Positions 50,563-58,477 of a stretch of DNA of 64,000 nucleotides are shown here, in pieces. Every line of letters starts with the position of its first letter. Within the stretch, counting starts at the first letter, position 1. Origin of the DNA: Heliomicrobium gestii (GTDB lineage Bacteria; Bacillota; Desulfitobacteriia; Heliobacteriales; Heliobacteriaceae); NCBI RefSeq assembly GCF_009877435.1, contig NZ_WXEX01000004.1, positions 1 through 64,000 of the forward strand, in the 5' to 3' direction. Under the pieces are notes generated by a model. That model saw only the letters and a list, made by a program, of their open reading frames with translations, ran no database searches and was not told the origin of the DNA. A program made the translations under genes and the position numbers.

Positions 50563-51408
50563 ATGAATACGTTCAACCTGCGCGAATACCTGCTTGTCAT
50601 CGTTGGAGCACTCCTCTTTGCCATCGGCACCAGCGCCTTTATCCTGCCTTCGAAGTTGGCGCCAGGCGGGGTGGCCGGCTTGGCCACGATCATCTACTAT
50701 TTAACCCACCTGTCACCGGGGATCATCATGTCACTGCTCAACTTTCCCCTCTACATCCTGGCTTACCAAAAGATCAACCGGGAGTTCGTCATCAAAACCT
50801 TTATCGCCGTCACCACATCATCGCTGTTCATCGACTGGCTTCAATACCTGCCCAATCTATCGACCCAAAATATCCTGCTGAACGCCCTTTACGGCGGTTT
50901 GATCTATGGTTCTGGCGTCGGGCTGATCCTGCGCGTTGGCGGCAGCCTGGGCGGCGTCAACATCCTCGCTAAGATCTACTCCGTTCGCGCTGGCTTGTCC
51001 TTCGGAACCTTGAACCTGGCGTTGAACTCGGTCATCGTCCTCTTGTCCGGTTTGACGGTCGGACACGAAGCCGCTATGTACACGATCGTGGCCTTTTACG
51101 CTTCCAACCGGGTTGCCGACTTTATTCAGGAGGGGCTGCCCAAGAAGGCCGTCACGATCATCTCCCGAGACGCGGAACAGATCGCCGAGGCGATCATGGG
51201 GGAATTGGGGCGAGGGGTCACCTTTTTGAAGGGCGAGGGCGCCTTCACCCACGACGACAAGAACATCATTCTCTGCGCCATCGAGCCCAACCAGCTTTTT
51301 GCCCTGAAACGGACCGTCTACGGAATCGATCCGCAGGCTTTTCTGATCATCTCCGACGCCAAGGAGATCCTCGGTCGAGGGTTTAAGTCCCTGCGGCCCA
51401 CGACATAA
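50563..51408 (+). CDS. YitT-family membrane protein
   Basis: 281 aa. Five to six membrane helices (YLLVIVGALLFAIGTSAFIL and following; LAPGGVAGLATIIYYLTHLSPG is characteristic) and a C-terminal cytoplasmic DUF2179 domain (KKAVTIISRDAEQIAEAIMGELGRGVT, AFLIISDAKEILGRGF). Transport substrate unknown. ATG at 50563 behind GGAAAGGA. Confidence 0.9.
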   Translation: MNTFNLREYLLVIVGALLFAIGTSAFILPSKLAPGGVAGLATIIYYLTHLSPGIIMSLLNFPLYILAYQKINREFVIKTFIAVTTSSLFIDWLQYLPNLSTQNILLNALYGGLIYGSGVGLILRVGGSLGGVNILAKIYSVRAGLSFGTLNLALNSVIVLLSGLTVGHEAAMYTIVAFYASNRVADFIQEGLPKKAVTIISRDAEQIAEAIMGELGRGVTFLKGEGAFTHDDKNIILCAIEPNQLFALKRTVYGIDPQAFLIISDAKEILGRGFKSLRPTT

Positions 51409-51451
51409 TGGTCATTGAGTTTCACCGGATCGCAAAGGAAAGGGTGTTATT

Positions 51452-52555
51452 ATGGGCCTGTTAGAACAAATAGAAGAACGTGGAAAAGAGATTTCTACTG
51501 ATTCTTACTCCATGTCTGTCGGTGAATTGCTGACGATGTACAAGGATGGGGATTTAGTCCTACGCCCGGAATTTCAGCGTTTTTTTCGCTGGTCTCCAGA
51601 ACAAAAATCGCGTCTCGTAGAATCGTTGCTGTTGGGGATCCCCATACCATCAATTTTTGTTTCACAGCGAAATGATGGAAAATGGGAAGTGATTGACGGT
51701 CTCCAACGACTGTCCACTTTATTTGAACTAGCGGGAGAATTACGCAATCCGGACGGGGAAAAAAGACCGCCTTTGGTACTGACGAAAACAAAATTCCTGA
51801 CAGACCTCAAGGATCTGCAGTGGGAAAGCGAAGACAAGTCAAAACTGTTTCCAGAGGAAGCCAAACGCCGTATCAAGCGTTCAAGAATCGATGTGAGCAT
51901 TGTCCTAAGCACTAGTGATCTATCGGCAAAGTATGAGCTATTTCAGCGATTAAACACGGGGGGTTCCCTGGCGACAGATCAAGAAGTGAGAAATGCCATT
52001 CTCGTCATGATCAATCGAGATTTTTTCACTTGGGTTTCAGAATTGGCAAATCGCGATTATTTTCGAAAGTGTATTCCATTAACGGATCGCGCGCTGGAAG
52101 AACAATTCGATCTCGAGCTTGTCACTCGATTCATCGTTCTCTCATTAGTGGAAAACAGCAAGCTCCGGGAGATTGAAGAACTCGGCGTTTTCTTGACCGA
52201 AAAAATCGTCGAAATGGCAGAAGACACCACCTTTGATAAAGAAAAAGTCACACGGGCGTTTCACCGAACCTTTGAAGCCTTGTCCCGTATTTTAGGGGAG
52301 CAGAGCTTTAAGAAATATGATGAAGCAAAACAGCATGCCATGGGTGCTATGTTAATCTCCATTTTTGAGGTGCTCGCAATCGGAATCGGCACATATGCAG
52401 GGGATCCGACTTATGTCATACCCTATGAAAAGATCCGAGAGCTTCACCGACGTCTGGCAAAAGAAATCCGGTTTACATCGTCTGGCTCTGGAATTAGCGC
52501 TACGAGAAGAATCCCCAACACCGTCGGGCTGGGGCGTGAATTTTTTGCGCCATGA
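51452..52555 (+). CDS. DUF262 domain protein (putative defence nuclease/NTPase subunit)
   Basis: 367 aa. The DUF262 fold is ParB/Srx-like and occurs in GmrSD, BrxU and SspE, which restrict modified phage DNA. Conserved motifs: RPEFQRFFRW (39-47) and IDGLQRLSTL (81-90), plus YELFQRLNTGGSLATDQEVRNAIL. No DUF1524 HNH nuclease half (as in GmrSD) is fused; instead a HEPN gene overlaps its end. Codon use is clearly AT-richer than neighbours, a sign of transfer. AAAGGAAAGG precedes the ATG. Confidence 0.82.
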   Translation: MGLLEQIEERGKEISTDSYSMSVGELLTMYKDGDLVLRPEFQRFFRWSPEQKSRLVESLLLGIPIPSIFVSQRNDGKWEVIDGLQRLSTLFELAGELRNPDGEKRPPLVLTKTKFLTDLKDLQWESEDKSKLFPEEAKRRIKRSRIDVSIVLSTSDLSAKYELFQRLNTGGSLATDQEVRNAILVMINRDFFTWVSELANRDYFRKCIPLTDRALEEQFDLELVTRFIVLSLVENSKLREIEELGVFLTEKIVEMAEDTTFDKEKVTRAFHRTFEALSRILGEQSFKKYDEAKQHAMGAMLISIFEVLAIGIGTYAGDPTYVIPYEKIRELHRRLAKEIRFTSSGSGISATRRIPNTVGLGREFFAP

Positions 52556-53202
52556 AAATTCGCAGCCAAACAGAACTCCAGGATTTCCTAGACCAGTCTC
52601 TCTCAAAAAGAAAGCGAGAATTGACTACGCTGCGCTTCATATTACTGCAGTGCAAACGCAATCATGAAAAAGAGACACTTCTCCGAGCTACGCTTCCGAT
52701 GTTGTATGCCCATTGGGAAGGTTTTATCAAGGAATCATCCCTCGCCTACCTTGATTATGTTTTGCGTCAAAGAGCGACTTTAGAAAATCTAAAACATAAT
52801 TTCATAGCGCTTACGTTACGCGGGAAAATCATTTCCGCGGGGTTATCAAAAAAGAATCAAGTTCACACGGAGCTAATTGACTTGATCCTCAACCACTCTG
52901 AACAAGTTGTTTCATACGATCCAAATGAGGTTATCGACACACAATCAAATCTTTCATCCAATGTGCTGCGAGACATCATGCATACGGTCGGCATCGACTT
53001 TGACAGTGCTTGGAAAAAGAAAGCTCCGCTTATCGATCACCAGTTACTAAAGAGCCGAAACGAAATTGCTCATGGCGAACTGGTTTCGGTAGATATAACA
53101 CTTTTTGAGCAGTTACATAGGTTTGTGCTTGAAAGTCTGGAACAGTACAAGACAGAAATTGAAAACGCCGCTGCGTTAGAGAAGTATAGAAGTACGGTTT
53201 GA
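52552..53202 (+). CDS. MAE_28990/RiboL-PSP-type HEPN protein (putative RNase)
   Basis: 216 aa. All-helical, and starts with an ATG overlapping the DUF262 stop by 4 nt. The HEPN motif RxxxxH is present as Arg169-Asn-Glu-Ile-Ala-His174 (LKSRNEIAHGE); the N-terminal part has AHWEGFIKESSLAYLDYV, as in this family. HEPN proteins of this kind are usually metal-independent RNases in toxin or abortive-infection systems. Low GC like its partner. I infer that it is the effector, with the DUF262 protein as sensor or DNA-cleaving part. Confidence 0.78.
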   Translation: MKIRSQTELQDFLDQSLSKRKRELTTLRFILLQCKRNHEKETLLRATLPMLYAHWEGFIKESSLAYLDYVLRQRATLENLKHNFIALTLRGKIISAGLSKKNQVHTELIDLILNHSEQVVSYDPNEVIDTQSNLSSNVLRDIMHTVGIDFDSAWKKKAPLIDHQLLKSRNEIAHGELVSVDITLFEQLHRFVLESLEQYKTEIENAAALEKYRSTV

Positions 53203-53283
53203 CTGTTTTGATTGTTCCTTTAACGCCACAAAAAGAGAAGAACGGAGATCTCCCCCGCTCTTCCCGTCCTATTCCGATAGAAT

Positions 53284-54402
53284 CTACTTGGACAACACCG
53301 GCGTGTGGGAGCGTCCCCACAGCCGGTTCCACCAGCCTTTGACGCCGCGCTTGCTCTGCTCCATTTGCATTTTCTGGCGCCACTTGATGATCATCTCCGT
53401 TGAGCGGTCCACAGAACGACGGACACCGTCGACAGAGGACTTCACATCGTCCAGGCGTCGTTCCAACGTCTGAGCGCCGCTCTGCTGGGCGCTGATCATT
53501 TGGCCCACCGTTTCGCTCACGTCCACCATCAGCTTCTTCACCTCGCCCATGGTGGACTGGTTGTCCACCGACAACTTGTGTACAAAGGCCTGGCGCATCT
53601 CCGCGTCAGACTGGCTGGCGGCCACCTCCTGGAGCGTGGAACGCATGTCGTCAAAGACCGTGTCCACATTATGCTGCCAAGCGTCTAGGCCGGAGCGGAA
53701 CTCATCCAGTCCCGCATTCATCCCCTGGCGAATGCGCTCCATCGATGTCCGCAATTCACCATTCACACTCTGCTGCAGGTTGACCACCCGTCCCTCGACC
53801 TTGCTCAAGTGCTGGTGAAAGCCTTTCTTCAGACCGAAGACATCGGACTGAACCTCTACAATCTGCTGAAGCATCTGTTCCAGCCGATCTTCGACGCGCC
53901 CATCAGCGCGTTGTCCCTCCCGAGGGAGCGTGCGCAACAACTGGATCAGTTCCTGCGTGGATTCCTTAAACTCCTTCCAATCCGCCTCCAAGGCCATCGC
54001 CTCCAGCGGAGTCAACCTCGACGAACCGGCTTTCTGGGATGCTCGATCGGTGTCGGGGTTAGCCCCTTCTCCCGTCAGAGCCCCCTCCGGCTTGACCATC
54101 AATGATGCAGATACAACTGCAACAGCCGGCGCCGTGGCAGTCGTCGTCGCAGCCGCCGTCACAGCGGATTCGCCCACAAGGGCCGGCTGCGCCCCCTCGA
54201 GCCCGAGCAGGCTGGACTGCACACCCCGGCGCCGCGCGAATTCCCGCAACGCCTCCAGGGGAATCAGGTACTTAAACCCTCCAGGGACTTTCTGCTGCCT
54301 GGCGGCCAGATCGCCGCGATGGATCGCATCCCGCAGGGTGTACCGTTGCAATCCCGTTACTTTGGCGGCTTGAACAACCGTCAACTCATCGGGCAACTTC
54401 AT
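53284..54402 (-). CDS. HTH plus coiled-coil protein, RacA-like architecture
   Basis: 372 aa. N-terminal MerR/excisionase-type helix-turn-helix (LTVVQAAKVTGLQRYTLRDAI, cut here to LTVVQAAKVTGLQRYTL), then an Ala/Thr-rich linker of about 60 residues, then about 240 residues of coiled coil (VEDRLEQMLQQIVEVQ, LSKVEGRVVNLQQSVN, VDGVRRSVDRSTEMI) and a basic tail with Trp residues (VKGWWNRLWGR) that might touch membrane. RacA, which anchors the chromosome at the spore pole, has the same order of parts but I see no clear sequence identity. ATG at 54402 behind AAGGAGGGAG. Confidence 0.6.
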   Translation of the reverse strand: MKLPDELTVVQAAKVTGLQRYTLRDAIHRGDLAARQQKVPGGFKYLIPLEALREFARRRGVQSSLLGLEGAQPALVGESAVTAAATTTATAPAVAVVSASLMVKPEGALTGEGANPDTDRASQKAGSSRLTPLEAMALEADWKEFKESTQELIQLLRTLPREGQRADGRVEDRLEQMLQQIVEVQSDVFGLKKGFHQHLSKVEGRVVNLQQSVNGELRTSMERIRQGMNAGLDEFRSGLDAWQHNVDTVFDDMRSTLQEVAASQSDAEMRQAFVHKLSVDNQSTMGEVKKLMVDVSETVGQMISAQQSGAQTLERRLDDVKSSVDGVRRSVDRSTEMIIKWRQKMQMEQSKRGVKGWWNRLWGRSHTPVLSK

Positions 54403-54505
54403 GTTTCCTGCTCCCTCCTTCTTAACCACCTATTCGACGGCTATCTTCCATATCCTTCCATTCTATCCTGTTTATATCAAAAAAATTCTTTCTTGGCAAT
54501 GTTTA

Positions 54506-54541
54506 AAAAAGAAAGAGCAGGTTCTTTTCGCCTGCTCTTCT
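54506..54541 (-). terminator. terminator of the deoxynucleoside kinase gene
   Basis: On the minus strand, AAGAGCAGG and CCTGCTCTT with a 9-nt loop are followed by TCTTTTTT. It lies about 110 nt downstream of the kinase stop. Confidence 0.7.
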
Positions 54542-54648
54542 TCCCTAATCGATCATTCGATTTTTTCCCTTAAATAAAGATTCTCCCCCTATGATGGATC
54601 GCGATCCAAAGCCCCTTCGTTCACAGCAATCAGCCAAAAACTCGCCTT

Positions 54649-55278
54649 CTAGCAGGCGCCCTCATAAGCCGTGATGATCTTATCCAGCACTGCCTCCCGG
54701 TCATCGGGATTGTGGACAAAGTCCAGAGCGCCCACGTCGATCGTCAAAAGTTGGCCGCCTTGGTAACCGCGGTAGTTGTTCTCATAAAAAAGATTCAACA
54801 TGGCCCAGTATTCCCGTTCCACCGTCAACTCATCGGACCGACCGCGCCGTTGAATGCGGCGAATCGCCTCGTCGGTGTCCGCCTTCAAGTACACCATCAG
54901 TCGAGGCGGGGTCAACCCCTCCAGCATGCTGTTCAACAGGTTTTCGTAAACGCTGTACTCCTCCACCGTCAGGTACCCCTGCTCACGATACATGCGGGCG
55001 AAAATCGCGTCGGAATAAATGGATCGATCCATAATTGCCCGGTTCGTGCGCGACGCCTCCCGGTATTGTTTGAACCGATTCGTCAAAAAATTGATCTGCA
55101 TCGGAAAGGCCCAGCGCTCCCGGTTATGAAAAAACTTGTGAAGCAGTTGGTTCTCATCCTCAAACATCTCACTGAACGCAACCAGCTTCAGTCTTTCCGA
55201 CAGAATATCTACCAAACTGGATTTGCCGACGCCGGTTACGCCGTCGATCACCAGTTGCAACTTGCTTCTGCCATACAC
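54649..55278 (-). CDS. deoxynucleoside kinase
   Basis: 209 aa. Salvage kinase (dGK/dAK/dCK superfamily) phosphorylating deoxynucleosides with ATP. P-loop DGVTGVGKSSLVD, FSEMFEDE (Glu near the base site), the MDRSIYSDAIFA block (DRS-type motif) and a lid RRIQRRGRSDEL. GTG start behind GAAGGAG. Which base it prefers is not readable. Confidence 0.88.
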   Translation of the reverse strand: MYGRSKLQLVIDGVTGVGKSSLVDILSERLKLVAFSEMFEDENQLLHKFFHNRERWAFPMQINFLTNRFKQYREASRTNRAIMDRSIYSDAIFARMYREQGYLTVEEYSVYENLLNSMLEGLTPPRLMVYLKADTDEAIRRIQRRGRSDELTVEREYWAMLNLFYENNYRGYQGGQLLTIDVGALDFVHNPDDREAVLDKIITAYEGAC

Positions 55279-55595
55279 CGCACTCCTTCGTCAAAATACT
55301 CCAAATAGGTTCGTTATGTTCGTTAAAGGCCGCCGCTCCATTCACAGATTCGCGAAGGGGCAACCGTTTCCCTTCTGGCACAGTGGATGATTCCGCCATC
55401 TCTCCGCCCTTTCCTACTCATTTATCAGACCGGATTGCTACAAAGGCTACACCTTCAATTAGACAATCGACGATCGCCTATGCTATACTGAAAAAAGTCT
55501 AAGCAAACTCCTGCTTTTGATTTTTATGGTAATTGATAAATCTATCCCTGCATAAACATATTTGGTAAAGCAATCGGAAAGGAGGCTTTCCTCCC
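55279..55595. other. divergent intergenic region
   Basis: 317 nt between the kinase and the LysE-type gene. A plus-strand promoter is at 55460-55489. A GGAAAGGAGGCTTTCC palindrome (about 55576-55591) covers the LysE ribosome binding site and could mask it. No gene seen. Confidence 0.5.
55460..55489 (+). promoter_or_regulatory. promoter of lysE-like gene
   Basis: TAGACA (55460-55465), 18 nt, TATACT (55484-55489), preceded by TG in ATGCTATACT, an extended -10. Confidence 0.55.
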
Positions 55596-56327
55596 TTGGC
55601 CTTTGCACTTCCGCCCTCGCCGGCGCAACTCATCCAGGCCCTCTTCAGCGGCCTGTTATTAGGCGTCACCTTGGCCCTGCCGCTCGGTCCGATCGCCGTT
55701 GAAGTGCTGCGCAATTCCATGCGATATGGCTTTTGGATGGGTCTCGCGGTCGGAACAGGCGCCATCATCGCCGACGGCTTTTACCTCCTCATCGTCCAGT
55801 TCGGCCTTGTCCCCCTGTTGGAACAGCCGGTCATCCGCACCGTCTTCGGTTTGGTCAGCACGGTCATCTTGCTGCTTCTCGGTTACTCCCTGTTCCGTCC
55901 CGGCAAGCAGATGGCTCGCGCGACGGCCGGTTCAGTCGATACCGTGTCGGAATCGGCGCCTTCGGGAAAAAGCAGCCCTTTTCCCCTGAAAGCGCTCTTC
56001 TCTGGAGAGTCGACGAGCCGCTCCAAAAAGCAAGCCCTCCTGAATGGGATGATCCTCACCGGTTTGAACCCCTTCACCCTCACCCTCTGGATCGGCGTCG
56101 GCACAACAGCGGTGGCCAGTTGGAACTCGACTTCGCCACTCCTTGGAATTATTTTTATATTCGGCATCCTTTTTGGCCAAGAGATCTGGTTTGCGGCGAT
56201 TTCCCGGCTGGCCCGGACCCGCTTTTTTCAGTGGCAGATGCACATCCTCCCGAAAATACAAAAAGCCTTCGGCCTCCTGATGATCGGCCTGGCCCTCGTC
56301 ACCCTGTACTGGACTGTGATCGGTTGA
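55596..56327 (+). CDS. LysE-family exporter
   Basis: 243 aa, about six membrane helices. LysE/RhtB family exporters remove amino acids or similar small molecules. Typical N-terminal block LLLGVTLALPLGPIAVEVLRNS and later GMILTGLNPFTLTLWIGVG (the conserved NP motif). A hydrophilic loop of about 45 residues, rich in Ser/Lys, separates helices 3 and 4. The start is TTG at 55596, about 10 nt after AAGGAGG. Substrate unknown. Confidence 0.85.
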   Translation: MAFALPPSPAQLIQALFSGLLLGVTLALPLGPIAVEVLRNSMRYGFWMGLAVGTGAIIADGFYLLIVQFGLVPLLEQPVIRTVFGLVSTVILLLLGYSLFRPGKQMARATAGSVDTVSESAPSGKSSPFPLKALFSGESTSRSKKQALLNGMILTGLNPFTLTLWIGVGTTAVASWNSTSPLLGIIFIFGILFGQEIWFAAISRLARTRFFQWQMHILPKIQKAFGLLMIGLALVTLYWTVIG

Positions 56328-56339
56328 TTCATGAAAACG

Positions 56340-56385
56340 GAAGACCCCCGCTGCGCGGCGATTCACCGCGCGCGGGGGTCTTTTC
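56340..56385. terminator. bidirectional terminator
   Basis: AAGACCCCCGC and GCGGGGGTCTT arms with a GC-rich interior; A or T runs on each side. It serves both the lysE-like gene (plus) and pspA (minus). Confidence 0.85.
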
Positions 56386-56391
56386 GCTCTG

Positions 56392-57060
56392 TTACTTGCC
56401 CAATTGGCGTTTCAGCGCCGCCAGTTCGTCATCGACTACAGAACCTTTGTTCAAGGACGCCAGCTCATCGTCCAGGCTCGCATTCGGTCCCCGGGAGAGT
56501 TCCTTGCTCGCCTCAGCCCTGGCTTCCATCGATGCGACCTTGTCCTCCATGCGTTCAAAGCCGCGACGGGCCGACTGGCTGTCAAAACCGCCCATCAGGT
56601 TGTGCACCTGCTCGGTCGCCTTGGCGGCATTGGCCCGGGCGACAAGGGTATCGCGGCGGGCTTTCAGCTTATCGAACTCACCGCGCATGTCGGACAGTTG
56701 TTGCTTCAGTTTTTGTGAAGTCGCCGAATGGGTTTCAAACTGGGTCTTGTATTCGTTCATGCGGGTTTCATGGTTTTTCTTGTCTTCCAACGCTCGCCGG
56801 GCCAAATCATCGCGACCGGCGTTGATCGCCTTCACCGCATCATCCTGGCGCTTTTGCACCATCGCTTCGGCTTCACGGTATTGGGTCTCAAACTTCTTGG
56901 TCACAGCGATCTGCTGGGCCACCGCTTCCGAGGCGTCCTGAATATCCTCTTCCATATCCCGGAGGTACTGGTCAAGCATCTTTACGGGATCTTCCGCTTT
57001 GTCAAGCAGGGAGTTGATATTCGCAAGAGTGAGGTCTTTCAGCCGTTTGAACAGGCTCAT
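56392..57060 (-). CDS. pspA: PspA/IM30 family envelope protein
   Basis: 222 aa. Peripheral membrane ESCRT-III-like protein that protects damaged membrane. Start SLFKRLKDLTLANINSLLDKAEDPVKML, then long coiled coils (DMEEDIQDASEAVAQQIA, RRDTLVARANAAKA). The C-terminus has DELAALKRQLGK. ATG behind AGGAGGATTT. 66 nt downstream of the DUF4178 gene; the two probably share a transcript. Confidence 0.94.
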   Translation of the reverse strand: MSLFKRLKDLTLANINSLLDKAEDPVKMLDQYLRDMEEDIQDASEAVAQQIAVTKKFETQYREAEAMVQKRQDDAVKAINAGRDDLARRALEDKKNHETRMNEYKTQFETHSATSQKLKQQLSDMRGEFDKLKARRDTLVARANAAKATEQVHNLMGGFDSQSARRGFERMEDKVASMEARAEASKELSRGPNASLDDELASLNKGSVVDDELAALKRQLGK

Positions 57061-57126
57061 CAGGTAAATCCTCCTTAGTCATGTACGATTGTTCATCCGG
57101 CAGCGTCGCTGCCGGTATGTGGCGGC

Positions 57127-57642
57127 CTAGCCGGCGACGATCGACACCTCAAAGGCGTCGATCCAACGCCCGTCATAATGGAAAAAGCGACCCTCCTGCC
57201 ACTCGATCCGGTAGATCTCGCGCTCATCCGTCTCAAACTGCCAGTACATGACCTGGCCGGTTCGGATCGGTGTCACAGCGGAGGCGTCGACAATCCCTTC
57301 CCCGTTATAGTCGAGAAAATAATGCTTCCCGTCAAGGATATATTCTGTCTTTACCTCATTCATGTTGTCGGTACGACCGGGGAAGGGGGTAATGACGACC
57401 GCCTTGTCCGGCACTGAACGGTCCAACAAAAGCCCCTGCCGCTGGCGTCCCGATTTCAGCCAGTACATCACCCAGCCAGGCAGACTGTGATAGATCACTC
57501 TTCCTTCGATCACCCAGTCTTCCAGGTCAAGAGAGACGATATCGTTTACATCGAGGTCGAACAGCGTGCGCTCTCGAACAACCGGCTCACCGGCATGGGT
57601 CTCCGAGTCAAAGATCCGACGCATGCGATCAAAAAGGCTCAC
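57127..57642 (-). CDS. DUF4178 protein
   Basis: 171 aa. DUF4178 proteins are beta-rich and often encoded next to pspA-like genes, with unknown function. Motifs: LDVNDIVSLDLEDWVIEGRV, WYLKSG-like WVMYWLKSG, YYRIEWQEG-type end RIEWQEGRFFHYDG. GTG start (57642) behind GAGGTGAGG. Likely a partner in membrane stress. Confidence 0.8.
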   Translation of the reverse strand: MSLFDRMRRIFDSETHAGEPVVRERTLFDLDVNDIVSLDLEDWVIEGRVIYHSLPGWVMYWLKSGRQRQGLLLDRSVPDKAVVITPFPGRTDNMNEVKTEYILDGKHYFLDYNGEGIVDASAVTPIRTGQVMYWQFETDEREIYRIEWQEGRFFHYDGRWIDAFEVSIVAG

Positions 57643-57780
57643 GGCCTCACCTCCTCTACCATCTTCTCATAAAAGCCGGCTTATGAAAACACTCTATGAG
57701 CAGGATGTCCCAACTTGTTCCACCTGCTTGAGCCGATTATACTAAAAACGTCGCCATTTTACATGAAAGGATGAGTTCCC

Positions 57781-58476
57781 ATGCAAAAAATGTGGAAAAC
57801 CGGTGTCGCCGCGTTGGCGCTGATGGCCCTCGTGACGTCCGCCGGCTGCAGCAGTTCACAAGAACAGAAACAGGGGCAGGAACCGCCGAAGCCGGCCGGT
57901 TCAACAGCGCCCAGTGGCGCCAACGCGTCCACGGCGGAACGCAACAAAAAGTACCAAGCGCCGCCAGCGATGCAGATCGATCCGAAAAAGCAGTACAGGG
58001 CGACCGTCCAGACCAATCGGGGCGCCTTCACGATCGAATTGCTGGCCGCCGACGCGCCGAAGACCGTCAACAACTTTGTCTTTCTGGCCCGGGACGGCTA
58101 CTTTGACGGCATCCGGTTCCACCGGATCGTCAAAGACTTTATGATCCAGACGGGAGATCCCCTCGGAAACGGAACCGGCGGCCCTGGTTACACCTTCGCC
58201 GACGAACTGCCGCCCAAGCTTTCCTACGGGCCGGGCGTCGTCGCCATGGCCAATGCCGGCCCCAATACGAACGGCAGCCAGTTCTTTGTCTGCAACGGCG
58301 AGAAGGCGAAAAATCTCAACCAGATGCCGAATTACACCGTCTTCGGCAAGGTCATCGACGGCATGGATACGGTGCTCAAGATCTCCGACACACCGGTGAC
58401 AGCCAGTTTCGGCGGCGAGAAAAGCAAGCCAGTCGAGGAGATCGTCATGGAAAAAGTATCCATCGAAGAGAAGTAG
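57781..58476 (+). CDS. lipoprotein cyclophilin-type peptidyl-prolyl isomerase
   Basis: 231 aa. Signal peptide with lipobox SAGC (Cys23), a Gln/Ala/Ser linker, then cyclophilin core (RGAFTIELLAADAPKTVNNFVFLARDGYFDGIRFHRIVKDFMIQTGDP in part, with FHR and MIQTGDP as active-site landmarks, and NGSQFF). Helps folding of exported proteins at the membrane outer face. ATG behind GAAAGGATGAG. Convergent with the chemoreceptor. Confidence 0.93.
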   Translation: MQKMWKTGVAALALMALVTSAGCSSSQEQKQGQEPPKPAGSTAPSGANASTAERNKKYQAPPAMQIDPKKQYRATVQTNRGAFTIELLAADAPKTVNNFVFLARDGYFDGIRFHRIVKDFMIQTGDPLGNGTGGPGYTFADELPPKLSYGPGVVAMANAGPNTNGSQFFVCNGEKAKNLNQMPNYTVFGKVIDGMDTVLKISDTPVTASFGGEKSKPVEEIVMEKVSIEEK

Positions 58477-58477
58477 C

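Noticed and set aside
55733-56941. 402-codon plus frame across lysE, terminator and pspA
   Set aside because: It crosses a strong terminator and shadows two recognised genes on opposite strands.
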